Source: Sutterellaceae bacterium
Lineage (GTDB): Bacteria > Pseudomonadota > Gammaproteobacteria > Burkholderiales > Burkholderiaceae_F
Assembly: GCA_030531135.1 (NCBI GenBank)
Contig: JAUNOJ010000035.1
Coordinates: 1-11,441, forward strand
Reading direction: 5' to 3'
Length of the DNA stretch: 11,441 nucleotides
A program made the position numbers and the translations under genes. The notes below the pieces were generated by a model. It did not search any database. It worked only from the letters and a program-made list of their open reading frames with translations, and was not told the origin of the DNA. Each line of letters opens with the position of its first letter. Position 1 is the first letter of the stretch. This document shows, piece after piece, positions 1 through 6,651 of this stretch.

Positions 1-1607
1 AGCTCCGGCATGGCGTTGGAAAGGCCGCCTGCACCGATATCGTGAATGGCCAAAATGGGGTTGTCTGCACCGCTTGCCCAGCAGCGATCGATCACTTCCT
101 GAGCACGGCGTTCCATTTCGGGGTTGCCGCGCTGCACGGAGTCAAAGTCAAGGCTTTCGGCGTTGGAGCCCGAGGTCATGGAGCTTGCAGCGCCGCCGCC
201 CAAACCGATGCGCATGCCCGGGCCGCCCAACACGATCAAAAGCGTACCGGGTTCAAGGGTGTGCTTGGCCGTCTGATCTTCGCGAATGTTGCCGATACCG
301 CCCGCAAGCATAATGGGCTTGTGGTAGCCGTAGCGGGTTTCGCCCACACGGGCTTCGAACACGCGGAAGTAACCGAGAATATTGGCGCGGCCGAATTCGT
401 TATTAAAGGCTGCTGCACCGATGGGGCCTTCGGTCATAATCGACAAAGGCGTGGCGATGCGAGACGGAGCGCCATACTTCACATCGGCGCCGTCCTGAGA
501 CTTGCCCGTCGTATCCTTGTCGTTTTCCCATTCTTGATTCAAGCCTTCAATGTTCAAGGACGAAACGGAGAAGCCGCAAAGACCTGCCTTGGGACGTGCG
601 CCGCGCCCCGTGGCGCCTTCGTCGCGGATTTCGCCGCCCGAACCGGTAGAAGCACCGGGGAACGGACAAATCGCCGTCGGGTGGTTGTGGGTTTCGACCT
701 TAAAGACCGTGTGGCAAGGTTCGAGACGTTCTTCAAACTTGGAGCCGAAGGTATCGTCCTTGCTCGGGCGCGTATAAAGACGCGGCACCGTGGGACCTTC
801 AAAAACGGCAGCGTTATCCGAATAGGCAATGATGGTGCCTCTGGGCGACTTCTTGTGCGTGTCGCGAATCATGCCGAAAAGCGTCTTTTCCTGATCGACG
901 CCGTCAATCGTAAATTGGGCGTTGAAGATCTTGTGACGGCAGTGCTCAGAATTGGCCTGCGCAAACATCATCAATTCGACGTCGGTGGGATTGCGACCCT
1001 GACGGCCGAAGGCATCCACCAAATAGTCGATTTCGTCGGGCGCCAGCGCCAAGCCCAAATCCACGTTGGCCTTTTCCAAGGCTGCCTTGCCGCCAGCGAC
1101 GATATCGACCACCGCCATGGGTTTGCCGGCCACGTCTTTAAAGAGAACGGAAGCGTCGACATCAACGGGCATCACCGTTTCGGTCATGCGATCGTGCATC
1201 AGTGCCGTCAAGGCAGAGAGTTCTTCTGCTTGGGGCAGGCAAACGTCAAAGGTCAAATCGTAGCGAACACCGCGCTCGATACGTTCCACGGCATCGATGC
1301 CGCAGTTGTGCACGATATCGGTGGCTTTCGATGCCCACGGGCTGATCGTGCCCAAACGGGGAACGACCAGGAATGCGGCGCAAGAATCGCCCTCTTGAGC
1401 CGGATCACCGTAGTCGAGCAAAACGTTGAGGCGTTCAATTTCCTGCGCGGTCAATTCGCGCGTGGCGTGCACGAAATGCACGTAGCGGGCGCGCACCGAG
1501 GCCACACGGCTGTCGCGAGCCTTCAATTGACCTAAGAGACGTTCGGCACGGAAAGCCGACAGGGCACAGGAACCGGGAATCTGAAAAACGACGGAAGCGT
1601 TGGACAT
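1..1607 (-). CDS. purL: Phosphoribosylformylglycinamidine synthase (FGAM synthase), 5' part, runs off the left edge
   Basis: PurL makes FGAM from FGAR, ATP and glutamine in purine synthesis, in the cytoplasm. The first 535 residues are visible, out of roughly 1300 expected for the large proteobacterial form that carries its own glutaminase domain; the catalytic C-terminal half and glutaminase are outside the window. The N-terminus ([14 protein letters not shown]) matches the family's small N-terminal domain. The synthase core carries VETHNHP at residues 304-310, followed by the glycine-rich stretch with [17 protein letters not shown], and the visible end has [15 protein letters not shown], all signature PurL segments. 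The ATG at 1605-1607 is chosen because it begins the conserved N-terminus. No good Shine-Dalgarno is seen; an AAAAGG lies rather far upstream. The gene follows yceD on the same strand after a 154-bp gap holding a terminator and a palindrome. The identification is very secure. Confidence 0.97.
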   Translation of the reverse strand, partial: MSNASVVFQIPGSCALSAFRAERLLGQLKARDSRVASVRARYVHFVHATRELTAQEIERLNVLLDYGDPAQEGDSCAAFLVVPRLGTISPWASKATDIVHNCGIDAVERIERGVRYDLTFDVCLPQAEELSALTALMHDRMTETVMPVDVDASVLFKDVAGKPMAVVDIVAGGKAALEKANVDLGLALAPDEIDYLVDAFGRQGRNPTDVELMMFAQANSEHCRHKIFNAQFTIDGVDQEKTLFGMIRDTHKKSPRGTIIAYSDNAAVFEGPTVPRLYTRPSKDDTFGSKFEERLEPCHTVFKVETHNHPTAICPFPGASTGSGGEIRDEGATGRGARPKAGLCGFSVSSLNIEGLNQEWENDKDTTGKSQDGADVKYGAPSRIATPLSIMTEGPIGAAAFNNEFGRANILGYFRVFEARVGETRYGYHKPIMLAGGIGNIREDQTAKHTLEPGTLLIVLGGPGMRIGLGGGAASSMTSGSNAESLDFDSVQRGNPEMERRAQEVIDRCWASGADNPILAIHDIGAGGLSNAMPE

Positions 1608-1642
1608 GGGATAAACGAATGCCTTTTAACGAAAGGAAAATG

Positions 1643-1662
1643 TGCAAACGAAATCGTTTGCA
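1643..1662. promoter_or_regulatory. 20-bp palindrome just upstream of purL, possible operator or leader hairpin
   Basis: Arms TGCAAACGA and TCGTTTGCA are perfect 9-bp inverted repeats around a 2-base centre, 35 bp upstream of the purL start. The half-site GCAAACG is the one used by the LacI-family regulator PurR, but the E. coli PurR box has the halves fused (GCAAACGTTTGC), whereas here four extra bases separate them. In RNA it could also form an 8-bp hairpin with a tetraloop in the purL leader. The palindrome is seen directly; a role in purine control is inference. Confidence 0.5.
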
Positions 1663-1674
1663 GTTGAATGGTTA

Positions 1675-1680
1675 ATTTTA
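1675..1680 (-). promoter_or_regulatory. Candidate -10 element for purL (TAAAAT)
   Basis: On the minus strand TAAAAT matches the sigma-70 -10 consensus at five of six bases. Transcription would start near 1668, so the 20-bp palindrome would lie immediately downstream of the start. No convincing -35 is found at 16-18 bp, so the call is tentative. Confidence 0.3.
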
Positions 1681-1719
1681 GCCGATTGCTCGGCGTCTCG
1701 CCGATAAATTTCGTGGCTC

Positions 1720-1755
1720 AAAAAACACGAAAGCCCTCGAAATTCGTGGGCTTCG
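1720..1755 (-). terminator. Rho-independent terminator after yceD
   Basis: Just after the yceD stop, read on the minus strand, two overlapping hairpins are possible: AAGCCC/GGGCTT (1731-1736 with 1748-1753) and CACGAA/TTCGTG (1726-1731 with 1743-1748). The second is directly followed by six T residues (A at 1720-1725 on the plus strand). It probably ends yceD transcription and would separate purL into its own unit. A further small hairpin, TCGGCG-AGA-CGCCGA, lies at 1690-1704. Confidence 0.65.
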
Positions 1756-1761
1756 TACGCA

Positions 1762-2274
1762 TTACTTCTTGGTTTTGAGCGCGGCAAGACACGCAAACGG
1801 ATTGGGCTTGGCGACCGTCTCTTCGGTTTCTTCGGTCTGAAGCAACTCGCGATCGGGCTCGCAGTCGTCGTGTTGGGCAAACTGCGGCAACGACAAAATG
1901 ATTTCTTCTTCTACCCAGTGCGCGATATCGAACTTGCGAGAGCCCACGACGATTTCAAATTCTTCGTCGTCTTCGATGGGCATGGCATCGGCTTCTTTTT
2001 CGGTCTTCGTGAACAAAAAGGGCACCGTCTTTTCGATGCGAATCGTCACGGGCTTGGAGCAGCGCACGCAGGCGGTGACGACCGTGGCGTCCAAAATCAA
2101 ATCGGCGCCTGCCAACTCGCGGCGACCGGCCGTACCTTGGGCTTTGTAAGAGACCTGAATGTCCTTGGCGACGCCCTCTAACAGCGAGAAAGCTTCGGGC
2201 AGATCGGCTGCGGTGAGCGTACCTTCGATGGTGGAACGCGCGCGGGACAGTTCGAAAATATCAACGTATTGCAT
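1762..2274 (-). CDS. yceD: YceD / DUF177 family protein (large ribosomal RNA accumulation protein)
   Basis: This 170-residue protein has the size and layout of the YceD family, which is linked to 23S rRNA accumulation and is normally co-transcribed with the ribosomal protein L32 gene rpmF. Visible marks are the N-terminal FELSRARSTIEGTL, the CVRC pair at residues 69-72 inside the usual 'C-x-R-C-x-K/E' segment, a very acidic middle (residues 92-108), LPQFAQHDDC at 129-138, and the conserved ending NPFACLAALK. The reading frame stays open upstream to 2559, but the family N-terminus begins at the ATG at 2272-2274, so that start is used. No clear Shine-Dalgarno is present. Oddly, no rpmF follows: only 154 bp separate yceD from purL. 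Confidence 0.9.
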   Translation of the reverse strand: MQYVDIFELSRARSTIEGTLTAADLPEAFSLLEGVAKDIQVSYKAQGTAGRRELAGADLILDATVVTACVRCSKPVTIRIEKTVPFLFTKTEKEADAMPIEDDEEFEIVVGSRKFDIAHWVEEEIILSLPQFAQHDDCEPDRELLQTEETEETVAKPNPFACLAALKTKK

Positions 2275-2343
2275 GAGCGGATATGGATGGGGTTCGATGA
2301 ACTTCAGAGAGCCTTTTGCGTCTGGCTCGATTTTTGTCGGCGA

Positions 2344-2373
2344 AGTGTAGCGGGAAATGCGGCCTAACGCCAA
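2344..2373 (-). promoter_or_regulatory. Candidate promoter for yceD
   Basis: On the minus strand TTGGCG (2368-2373) and TACACT (2344-2349) are spaced by 18 bp, giving a leader of roughly 65 nt before the yceD ATG. Both hexamers are reasonable sigma-70 matches. It is read by eye and could be chance. Confidence 0.4.
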
Positions 2374-2427
2374 TACTGCACGGATTATTTCAAAATACGC
2401 ATCGAAGGAAAAACGCAAACAAAATTG

Positions 2428-2456
2428 TTGACAATGTAAATAAATTTGCTTACAAT
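2428..2456 (+). promoter_or_regulatory. Strong sigma-70 promoter of hicAB with overlapping operator-like repeats
   Basis: A perfect -35 TTGACA (2428-2433), an exact 17-bp spacer and a -10 TACAAT (2451-2456, five of six) precede hicA. The -35 is embedded in the palindrome ATTGT-TG-ACAAT (2424-2435). The motif ACAATG recurs at 2431-2436 and 2452-2457, 21 bp apart, about two helical turns, and TGTAA/TTACA form an inverted repeat across the spacer. HicB proteins with a C-terminal helix-turn-helix autorepress their operon, so these repeats are candidate HicB operators. Confidence 0.75.
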
Positions 2457-2485
2457 GAGAGAGTTCTATTTGAAGGGAGCTCCTT

Positions 2486-2665
2486 ATGAAGCATAAAACC
2501 TTCATCGATGAACTAAGGGCCGCAGGGGTAAGGATTGAAGACGGCACACGCCATCTCAAGCTTTACTACAAGGGCAAGCAAGCCACCTGCCCGCGGCACC
2601 CAAGCCAAGAAATCTCCGACGTTTTCGCGAAGAAGATTAAAAAACAGCTTGGGTTACCTTCTTAA
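2486..2665 (+). CDS. hicA: HicA family toxin (mRNA interferase), 59 aa
   Basis: HicA is a small dsRBD-fold RNase that cleaves mRNA and stops growth until neutralised by HicB. The 59-residue product lines up along its length with E. coli K-12 HicA (58 aa): the catalytic histidine is H23 in DGTRHLKL, and CPRHPSQEI (35-43) and the ending KKQLGL are shared. The ATG is preceded by GAAGGGAG at about the right distance, and a near-consensus promoter lies upstream. HicB follows 84 bp downstream, an unusually wide gap for a toxin-antitoxin pair, filled by a large hairpin. The catalytic histidine is present and no frame damage is seen, so the toxin is probably functional. The assignment rests on recalled family alignment. 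Confidence 0.92.
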   Translation: MKHKTFIDELRAAGVRIEDGTRHLKLYYKGKQATCPRHPSQEISDVFAKKIKKQLGLPS

Positions 2666-2673
2666 AAAGTTCG

Positions 2674-2713
2674 TTTGATGAACCGAGGGCTGGCTTCCCT
2701 CGAATTCATCAAA
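2674..2713. promoter_or_regulatory. Large hairpin between hicA and hicB
   Basis: TTTGATGAA (2674-2682) pairs with TTCATCAAA (2705-2713), and inside it CGAGGG (2684-2689) pairs with CCCTCG (2697-2702), giving 15 bp of stem with a 1x2 internal loop and a 7-nt terminal loop. In the hicA direction it is followed by A-rich sequence, not a U tract, so it is not a classical forward terminator. On the opposite strand a T5 run follows a few bases after the stem. It could stabilise the hicA end of the transcript, cause partial attenuation, or affect hicB translation. Confidence 0.7.
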
Positions 2714-2749
2714 TAAAAACCAACCTAAAAGAGAAAAAGGATCAAGACC

Positions 2750-3184
2750 GTGCCGTCTACTTATCGCTTTCCAGCGCAAGTTGAGTCGAACGGTGCTGGT
2801 GGATTTATCGCATCGTTTAAGGATGTACCGGAGGCTTTGACTGAAGCCCCAACGATGGAGGAGTTAAAGGCAAACGCTGTTGATGCTCTCATCACAGCTA
2901 TTGATTTTTATATTGAAGATCACCGCCATTTTCCTGAACCTTCACCAGTCACCGACCAAGATTTAGCAATTCAACTCCCGCCGTCTGTTATTGCTAAAGT
3001 GATGCTTCTTAATGCCATGGTGGATACAAATACCCGCCCCATCGATCTTGCCAGAAAATTAGGTACTTCTAGGCAAGAAGTAACGCGAATTACAGATTTG
3101 CATCATGCTACAAAAATCGATACCATCGCCCGAGCACTTTACGCTTTAGGACGCCAACTGAATATTTCAGTTTCTGCTGTATAA
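2750..3184 (+). CDS. hicB: HicB family antitoxin with C-terminal helix-turn-helix, 144 aa
   Basis: HicB binds and blocks HicA, and its DNA-binding domain represses the operon. Residues 5-60 form the HicB partial RNase H-like fold (YRFPAQVESNGAGGFIASFKDVPEALTEAPTMEE, then DALITAIDFYIED). Residues 96-139 form an HTH domain with ARKLGTSRQEVTRITDLHHATKIDTI, very close to the matching part of E. coli K-12 HicB. Length is typical (E. coli 138 aa). The start is a GTG at 2750, chosen because GAGAAAAAGGA (2731-2741) lies 8 bp upstream and the family N-terminus begins there. Base composition is visibly A/T-richer than in the housekeeping genes around it, suggesting acquisition. A terminator follows 23 bp after the stop. 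Confidence 0.93.
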   Translation: MPSTYRFPAQVESNGAGGFIASFKDVPEALTEAPTMEELKANAVDALITAIDFYIEDHRHFPEPSPVTDQDLAIQLPPSVIAKVMLLNAMVDTNTRPIDLARKLGTSRQEVTRITDLHHATKIDTIARALYALGRQLNISVSAV

Positions 3185-3206
3185 CAATTTCCCTTCAAAT
3201 GAACAC

Positions 3207-3242
3207 TGAAAGAGCCTCGGCAATGTCGGAGCTCTTTCTTTC
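3207..3242 (+). terminator. Probable terminator after hicB
   Basis: GAAAGAGC (3208-3215) pairs perfectly with GCTCTTTC (3231-3238), with a weaker inner stem closed by wobble pairs, and a T-rich end (CTCTTTCTTTC). It sits 23 bp after the hicB stop. Confidence 0.6.
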
Positions 3243-3290
3243 AATGATGTAAATACCTCATCAAAACTTTTGTGCCAAGGAATTTAGGAG

Positions 3291-3355
3291 TCGCTTTTTG
3301 TCCACGAATTACGACGAAAAAAGCGATTTAGGGCCAACTGTAAAGCACGCTTTTT
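3291..3355. promoter_or_regulatory. Three-arm inverted repeat (alternative hairpins) upstream of the Panacea gene
   Basis: TCGCTTTTT (3291-3299) pairs with AAAAAGCGA (3318-3326), extended by GTC/GAC inside. The same middle arm, AAAAAGCG (3318-3325), can instead pair with a second copy CGCTTTTT (3348-3355). Two mutually exclusive hairpins are therefore possible about 50-110 bp before the start of the next gene. A TACACT at 3370-3375 may be a -10 element, without a good -35. The 3185-3404 gap holds no other gene that can be seen. Confidence 0.45.
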
Positions 3356-3404
3356 CGCTCCAAAGGCTCTACACTGGAAAAAGGTAAACGTTTTTTGAGA
3401 GCCG

Positions 3405-3922
3405 ATGATGTATCAACCGAAAAAAGCCGCCGAAGTAGCCGCCTACCTGCTGTCCAAAGCCGGCGGCACCATGAGCAATCTCAAGCTCATGCGCCTAATG
3501 TACTGGGCCGATCGCGCTTATTTGCTCGAGCACCACTCACTTCTGACGGGCGACCTCTATATTCAGATGCATTCCGGTCCCTTATTGTGCCTGACATCGC
3601 AAGTCTTGCCGATTACCGCTCGGGGCTCAAGCATCCCGGATTTGTGCCGGAGGATTCCGACTTCTTGAGTCCGGCTTCGATTGCCGTCATCGACAACATT
3701 TGGGAAACTTCGCTTTCCTACGATATGGAAGTGCCCGATATTCGCCAAACACCGCTGGAAAAAGTCTTTTGCGAGTGGCACTACCCAAATGAAGGTGTTA
3801 TGCCGTTGCAGTTTCGCAATGTTCTCTTTGCGCACGGGCAAAGCGAGGCAGAAGTTGCGGCAGCATTGTTATCGTTGCAAGAACAAAATGACTATCTGCA
3901 CCTCATTAAAGATTTGATGTGA
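3405..3922 (+). pseudogene. Panacea-domain (SocA/GepA/DUF4065-like) gene broken by a frameshift
   Basis: Panacea-domain proteins are antitoxins or prophage-linked regulators, often next to a toxin gene. The N-terminal part, from the ATG at 3405 to about 3590, reads MMYQPKKAAEVAAYLLSKAGG, then LKLMRLMYWADRAYLLEHHSLLTGDLYIQMHSGPLL, the classic start of this domain including the 'G-D-x-Y...GP' segment. In that frame it then degenerates and stops at 3668. The C-terminal half continues in the -1 frame from about 3587: PDIASLADYRSGLKHPGF, FLSPASIAVIDNIWE, and the LFAHGQSEAEVAAAL end, stopping at 3920-3922. Joining the parts gives about 172 residues, somewhat short between GPLL and FLSPASI, so a small internal deletion may accompany the shift. 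No slippery heptamer is visible at the junction. No partner toxin lies adjacent. A sequencing error remains possible. Confidence 0.75.
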
Positions 3923-3940
3923 CGAAACGCAGACCAAAAG

Positions 3941-3971
3941 AAACCCGCCGGTCAACTGCCCCGGCGGGTTT
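3941..3971. terminator. Strong bidirectional terminator between the Panacea gene and the autotransporter
   Basis: AAACCCGCCGG (3941-3951) and CCGGCGGGTTT (3961-3971) form a perfect 11-bp stem with a 9-nt loop. Plus-strand transcripts meet TACCTTTTTC after it, and minus-strand transcripts meet TTTCTTTTGG. It sits between the convergent ends of the Panacea gene (stop 3922) and the autotransporter gene (stop 4009) and can serve both. Confidence 0.88.
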
Positions 3972-4008
3972 ACCTTTTTCAGAACCTAAATCCTAAATCA
4001 GGTTCCGG

Positions 4009-6567
4009 TTACCACACATAACGCATACCGACGCTATAGCGATAGTTCTCCTGATAATCCGAACCGTTGGCGCGCGTCAACGAGCCGTAGAACGACATAC
4101 GATCCGTGGCATTAAACTGAGCACCCACACCGTAGGACACCCACGTACCGTCCAAGTCTTCCGTCAGATGCTGTGCGGCATTGGCGCCTTGCGTTGCCGT
4201 GGCCTTCGTTTCGCCCAAGAATTCATGGTTAACGGACGCCGTCAGGTAAACGGAACCGGCGTTGTCGGCAAAGTTGGCACCTGCCTGAACACCGATGCGG
4301 CCCACCAAAGAGTCGAAGTTGTCCTGTTCGATCTTTACACCATTACTTGCCGTGTAATCGTCGCCGTTGACAAAGCTGTAAGAGAGTTCCGCCTGAGGCG
4401 TCACATAGAACATGTCGGTCAAGTCCCAACGATACCCCACTTCGGCCGACAAACCGATGGCGGCGTTATCGTACGAGGCGTTATAGCCCGTTGTCATGTC
4501 GACGTCGGAATCCATGAAGCCCATACGGGCAATCATGTCCACATAGCCCCCGCAGGCAAAGTTTGCCGTGCCGTAAACAGCCAAGTTGTAGCTATCCGTA
4601 TCAATGCCGCCCGTCGTGAATTCGGAATCGCTGTCGGTATAACCGAACGCCGCACCCACGATCCAATTGTCATTGACGCGAACGTCGGCACCGACTTGCA
4701 GGCTCGTGGCCTTGACCTTGGTGGAAACCGTATCGGACACCTTGGCTTCGCCACCGTAGACGCGTGCCCACGTACCGATGGAGCCTTCGCCGTTACGCAC
4801 TTGGCCCAAACGGTCGGACACATGATTGACTTCATAGCGCCATTGTGCCATGTTGGCGGCGTTGGCGTGACGCGTTGCAGAGAGTTCAGCCGATTGCGCA
4901 GAGCCGTTGTCGTAGACGATCTGGTCGCCAACGATCTTCCAGCCGGAGGTCAGGGCGCTGTTTTCGCCGCCGGAGAGCGTAGCTGCCGTTGCGGCATCAT
5001 TCCCTGTTGTCTTTTTAATGTCAACAACCTTTGTTTGCTTGTATTGCTCCAACACGGCTTCAGCAGAACCGAGTTTTGCCGTCACGGCGCTACCGGCGAA
5101 GGCCGAGAGATTACTTACCTGATTGTCGGCAATCGTTACGACGCCTTCCTTCATGTCGTTAAAGACGACGGTAGCATCGGAACCGGTCAATTTATTCAAC
5201 GTAGCCGTAGAGCCTTCTGCCAATTTGAGCGTTGCATTGGTCAGACTCAGTTCGGCAGTGGAGTCTTCGTCGGTACTGAAAGCGACACTTCCCTTCTGGA
5301 CATTGAGTGTCGTATTTTGCGCATTGAGCTTGCCAGCCGATTCAATTGCCTGACCGTTGGCGGCACTGATATTGACAACGCCTTCGGACTGTCCTTCACC
5401 GACATTAAACGTCACTTCCGTTTTAGCATCCTGATAAAAGGCCTGACTGTCGTCAGCCGTACCTGTGGACGTGATATTGATGACGGGTGACGTGATCGTC
5501 ATCTCGTTAGTAACTTTATTCTTATTGTCCACCTGAGCAACGCGAATCCCCGACTGCGTTCCCTCAAAGGTGGCGGAACCGGTACTCGTGATCTTGACTT
5601 CACTCTTGGAATCGCCTCCTGTCGCCTGCTTATTCACGAACAACCCAGACCCGTATGACGACTTCAGCAACAAATGTTGCGTATTGATCGTCAAGGATGC
5701 AGTGCCAGCCACACGACCATCATTCGTGTATTTGTTGTCATACACAGAAATAGCCGCTTTTTGATCCGGCCCAGGAACGGCGTTGGAAACAATTTCAATA
5801 ACCGGTGCATCCAACGTTAACGAAGCAGAGGCTTGAGTCGTAGGCGTAGTGTTGTTATCAGCCACGATAGCACCGACCATCACCGTGCCGGTATTGGAAG
5901 TGATGCGAATAGCCTCAGCGGCCTTGATTTCAATAGCTCCGGATTTAACACTGGAATTTTGAACCATCACGGCGTTGCCATCGTTGACCATATTGATGGT
6001 GACCGATCCTTTGGCATTGATTCCGATCGTGCCGCCCATGGCGTGCAAAGCAATCGGATCCTGCCAAAAATTTATATCGTCCGGATAGCCAACCTTAGCG
6101 GTTGTAATCGAAATATTCAAATCGCCGATATTGGAAAAGGTCACTTTTCCCCCGTATGTTGCATGTATCGCATCCACACTGGGCTGTCCCGATTGGAAAG
6201 CATCCGTATTTTCACCGTCAGTTCTATTGTAGGTTCTGGCAGGATTGTTGATATCCAAAGTTATCGAATCCAAGTTCGATACTTTGATTTCACCCGTCCC
6301 TGTGGCTTCGAAAACGCTCTTCCACTGCGCATCTACAGTTGTCGCCAGCGTATTTCCTTCTTCGCTGATTCCCTTTACGGTGACTGGCTGAGAATCGGCT
6401 TTATAAGCAATTTGACCTTCTTTAGCAACTCCGGCATCGCCCATTTCAGGCTGAGGCAAAACGTAAGCCCCTGAAATTTCTGTTTTAGGTGCTTCATCAG
6501 CCGCATAAACGCTTGCTGTAGACAAAAATGCCAACCCGACGGCGGCGGCAATTGCGGAATATTTCAT
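4009..6567 (-). CDS. AIDA/pertactin-type autotransporter (type Va secretion), 852 aa
   Basis: The protein inserts a C-terminal beta-barrel in the outer membrane and displays its N-terminal passenger outside. Residues 1-22 are a Sec signal peptide (MKYSAIAAAVGLAFLSTASVYA) with a likely cut before ADEA. Residues 23 to about 570 are a repetitive passenger rich in Thr, Ser, Asn and Val, with recurring strands such as VKITSTGSATFEG and VINITSTGTADD, typical of a beta-helix. Residues 595-852 form the barrel: GTWARVYGGE at the start, amphipathic strands, and the diagnostic ending YRYSVGMRYVW with a terminal aromatic. No serine protease motif (GDSGS) is visible in the passenger, so an adhesin-like role is more likely than a protease, but the ligand is unknown. 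The ATG at 6565-6567 is chosen over an upstream one because GGAGAG sits 7 bp before it and the signal peptide starts there. Confidence 0.93.
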   Translation of the reverse strand: MKYSAIAAAVGLAFLSTASVYAADEAPKTEISGAYVLPQPEMGDAGVAKEGQIAYKADSQPVTVKGISEEGNTLATTVDAQWKSVFEATGTGEIKVSNLDSITLDINNPARTYNRTDGENTDAFQSGQPSVDAIHATYGGKVTFSNIGDLNISITTAKVGYPDDINFWQDPIALHAMGGTIGINAKGSVTINMVNDGNAVMVQNSSVKSGAIEIKAAEAIRITSNTGTVMVGAIVADNNTTPTTQASASLTLDAPVIEIVSNAVPGPDQKAAISVYDNKYTNDGRVAGTASLTINTQHLLLKSSYGSGLFVNKQATGGDSKSEVKITSTGSATFEGTQSGIRVAQVDNKNKVTNEMTITSPVINITSTGTADDSQAFYQDAKTEVTFNVGEGQSEGVVNISAANGQAIESAGKLNAQNTTLNVQKGSVAFSTDEDSTAELSLTNATLKLAEGSTATLNKLTGSDATVVFNDMKEGVVTIADNQVSNLSAFAGSAVTAKLGSAEAVLEQYKQTKVVDIKKTTGNDAATAATLSGGENSALTSGWKIVGDQIVYDNGSAQSAELSATRHANAANMAQWRYEVNHVSDRLGQVRNGEGSIGTWARVYGGEAKVSDTVSTKVKATSLQVGADVRVNDNWIVGAAFGYTDSDSEFTTGGIDTDSYNLAVYGTANFACGGYVDMIARMGFMDSDVDMTTGYNASYDNAAIGLSAEVGYRWDLTDMFYVTPQAELSYSFVNGDDYTASNGVKIEQDNFDSLVGRIGVQAGANFADNAGSVYLTASVNHEFLGETKATATQGANAAQHLTEDLDGTWVSYGVGAQFNATDRMSFYGSLTRANGSDYQENYRYSVGMRYVW

Positions 6568-6588
6568 TTTGTTTCTCTCCCAAGTTTT

Positions 6589-6610
6589 AATCGGCTCCCT
6601 AACGCCGATT
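6589..6610 (-). promoter_or_regulatory. Leader hairpin upstream of the autotransporter start, with an SD-like loop
   Basis: AATCGGC (6589-6595) and GCCGATT (6604-6610) form a perfect 7-bp stem, ending 21 nt before the start codon on the mRNA. On the mRNA the 8-nt loop reads GUUAGGGA, which resembles a Shine-Dalgarno sequence, while the real GGGAGAG follows the stem. This could affect ribosome loading or be an RNA or protein target; that is inference. Confidence 0.45.
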
Positions 6611-6622
6611 GACAAGGTCGTT

Positions 6623-6651
6623 TTAGTATCCCCACAGGAACATCCCGTCAA
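6623..6651 (-). promoter_or_regulatory. Candidate promoter for the autotransporter gene
   Basis: On the minus strand TTGACG (6646-6651) is a good -35; at a 17-bp spacing lies TACTAA (6623-6628), a weak -10. The leader hairpin would be at the start of the transcript. The call is tentative because the -10 matches poorly. Confidence 0.35.

Noticed and set aside
42..1535. Long open frame of 497 codons on the plus strand opposite purL
   Set aside because: It is the mirror frame of a secure purL gene in G/C-rich sequence; its translation resembles no family and is Ala/Arg/His-rich, as expected for an antisense shadow.
2275..2559. N-terminal extension of yceD up to position 2559
   Set aside because: The extra residues have no family likeness and would run across the hicA promoter and the hicA start; the YceD N-terminus begins at 2274.
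3580..3595. Programmed -1 ribosomal frameshift in the Panacea gene
   Set aside because: No X-XXY-YYZ slippery heptamer lies near the frame change and the domain seems to lack a few residues there, so a disabling mutation or sequencing error is more likely.
4168..5490. 440-codon plus-strand frame opposite the autotransporter
   Set aside because: Antisense shadow of the barrel and passenger; no signal peptide, domain or ribosome site.
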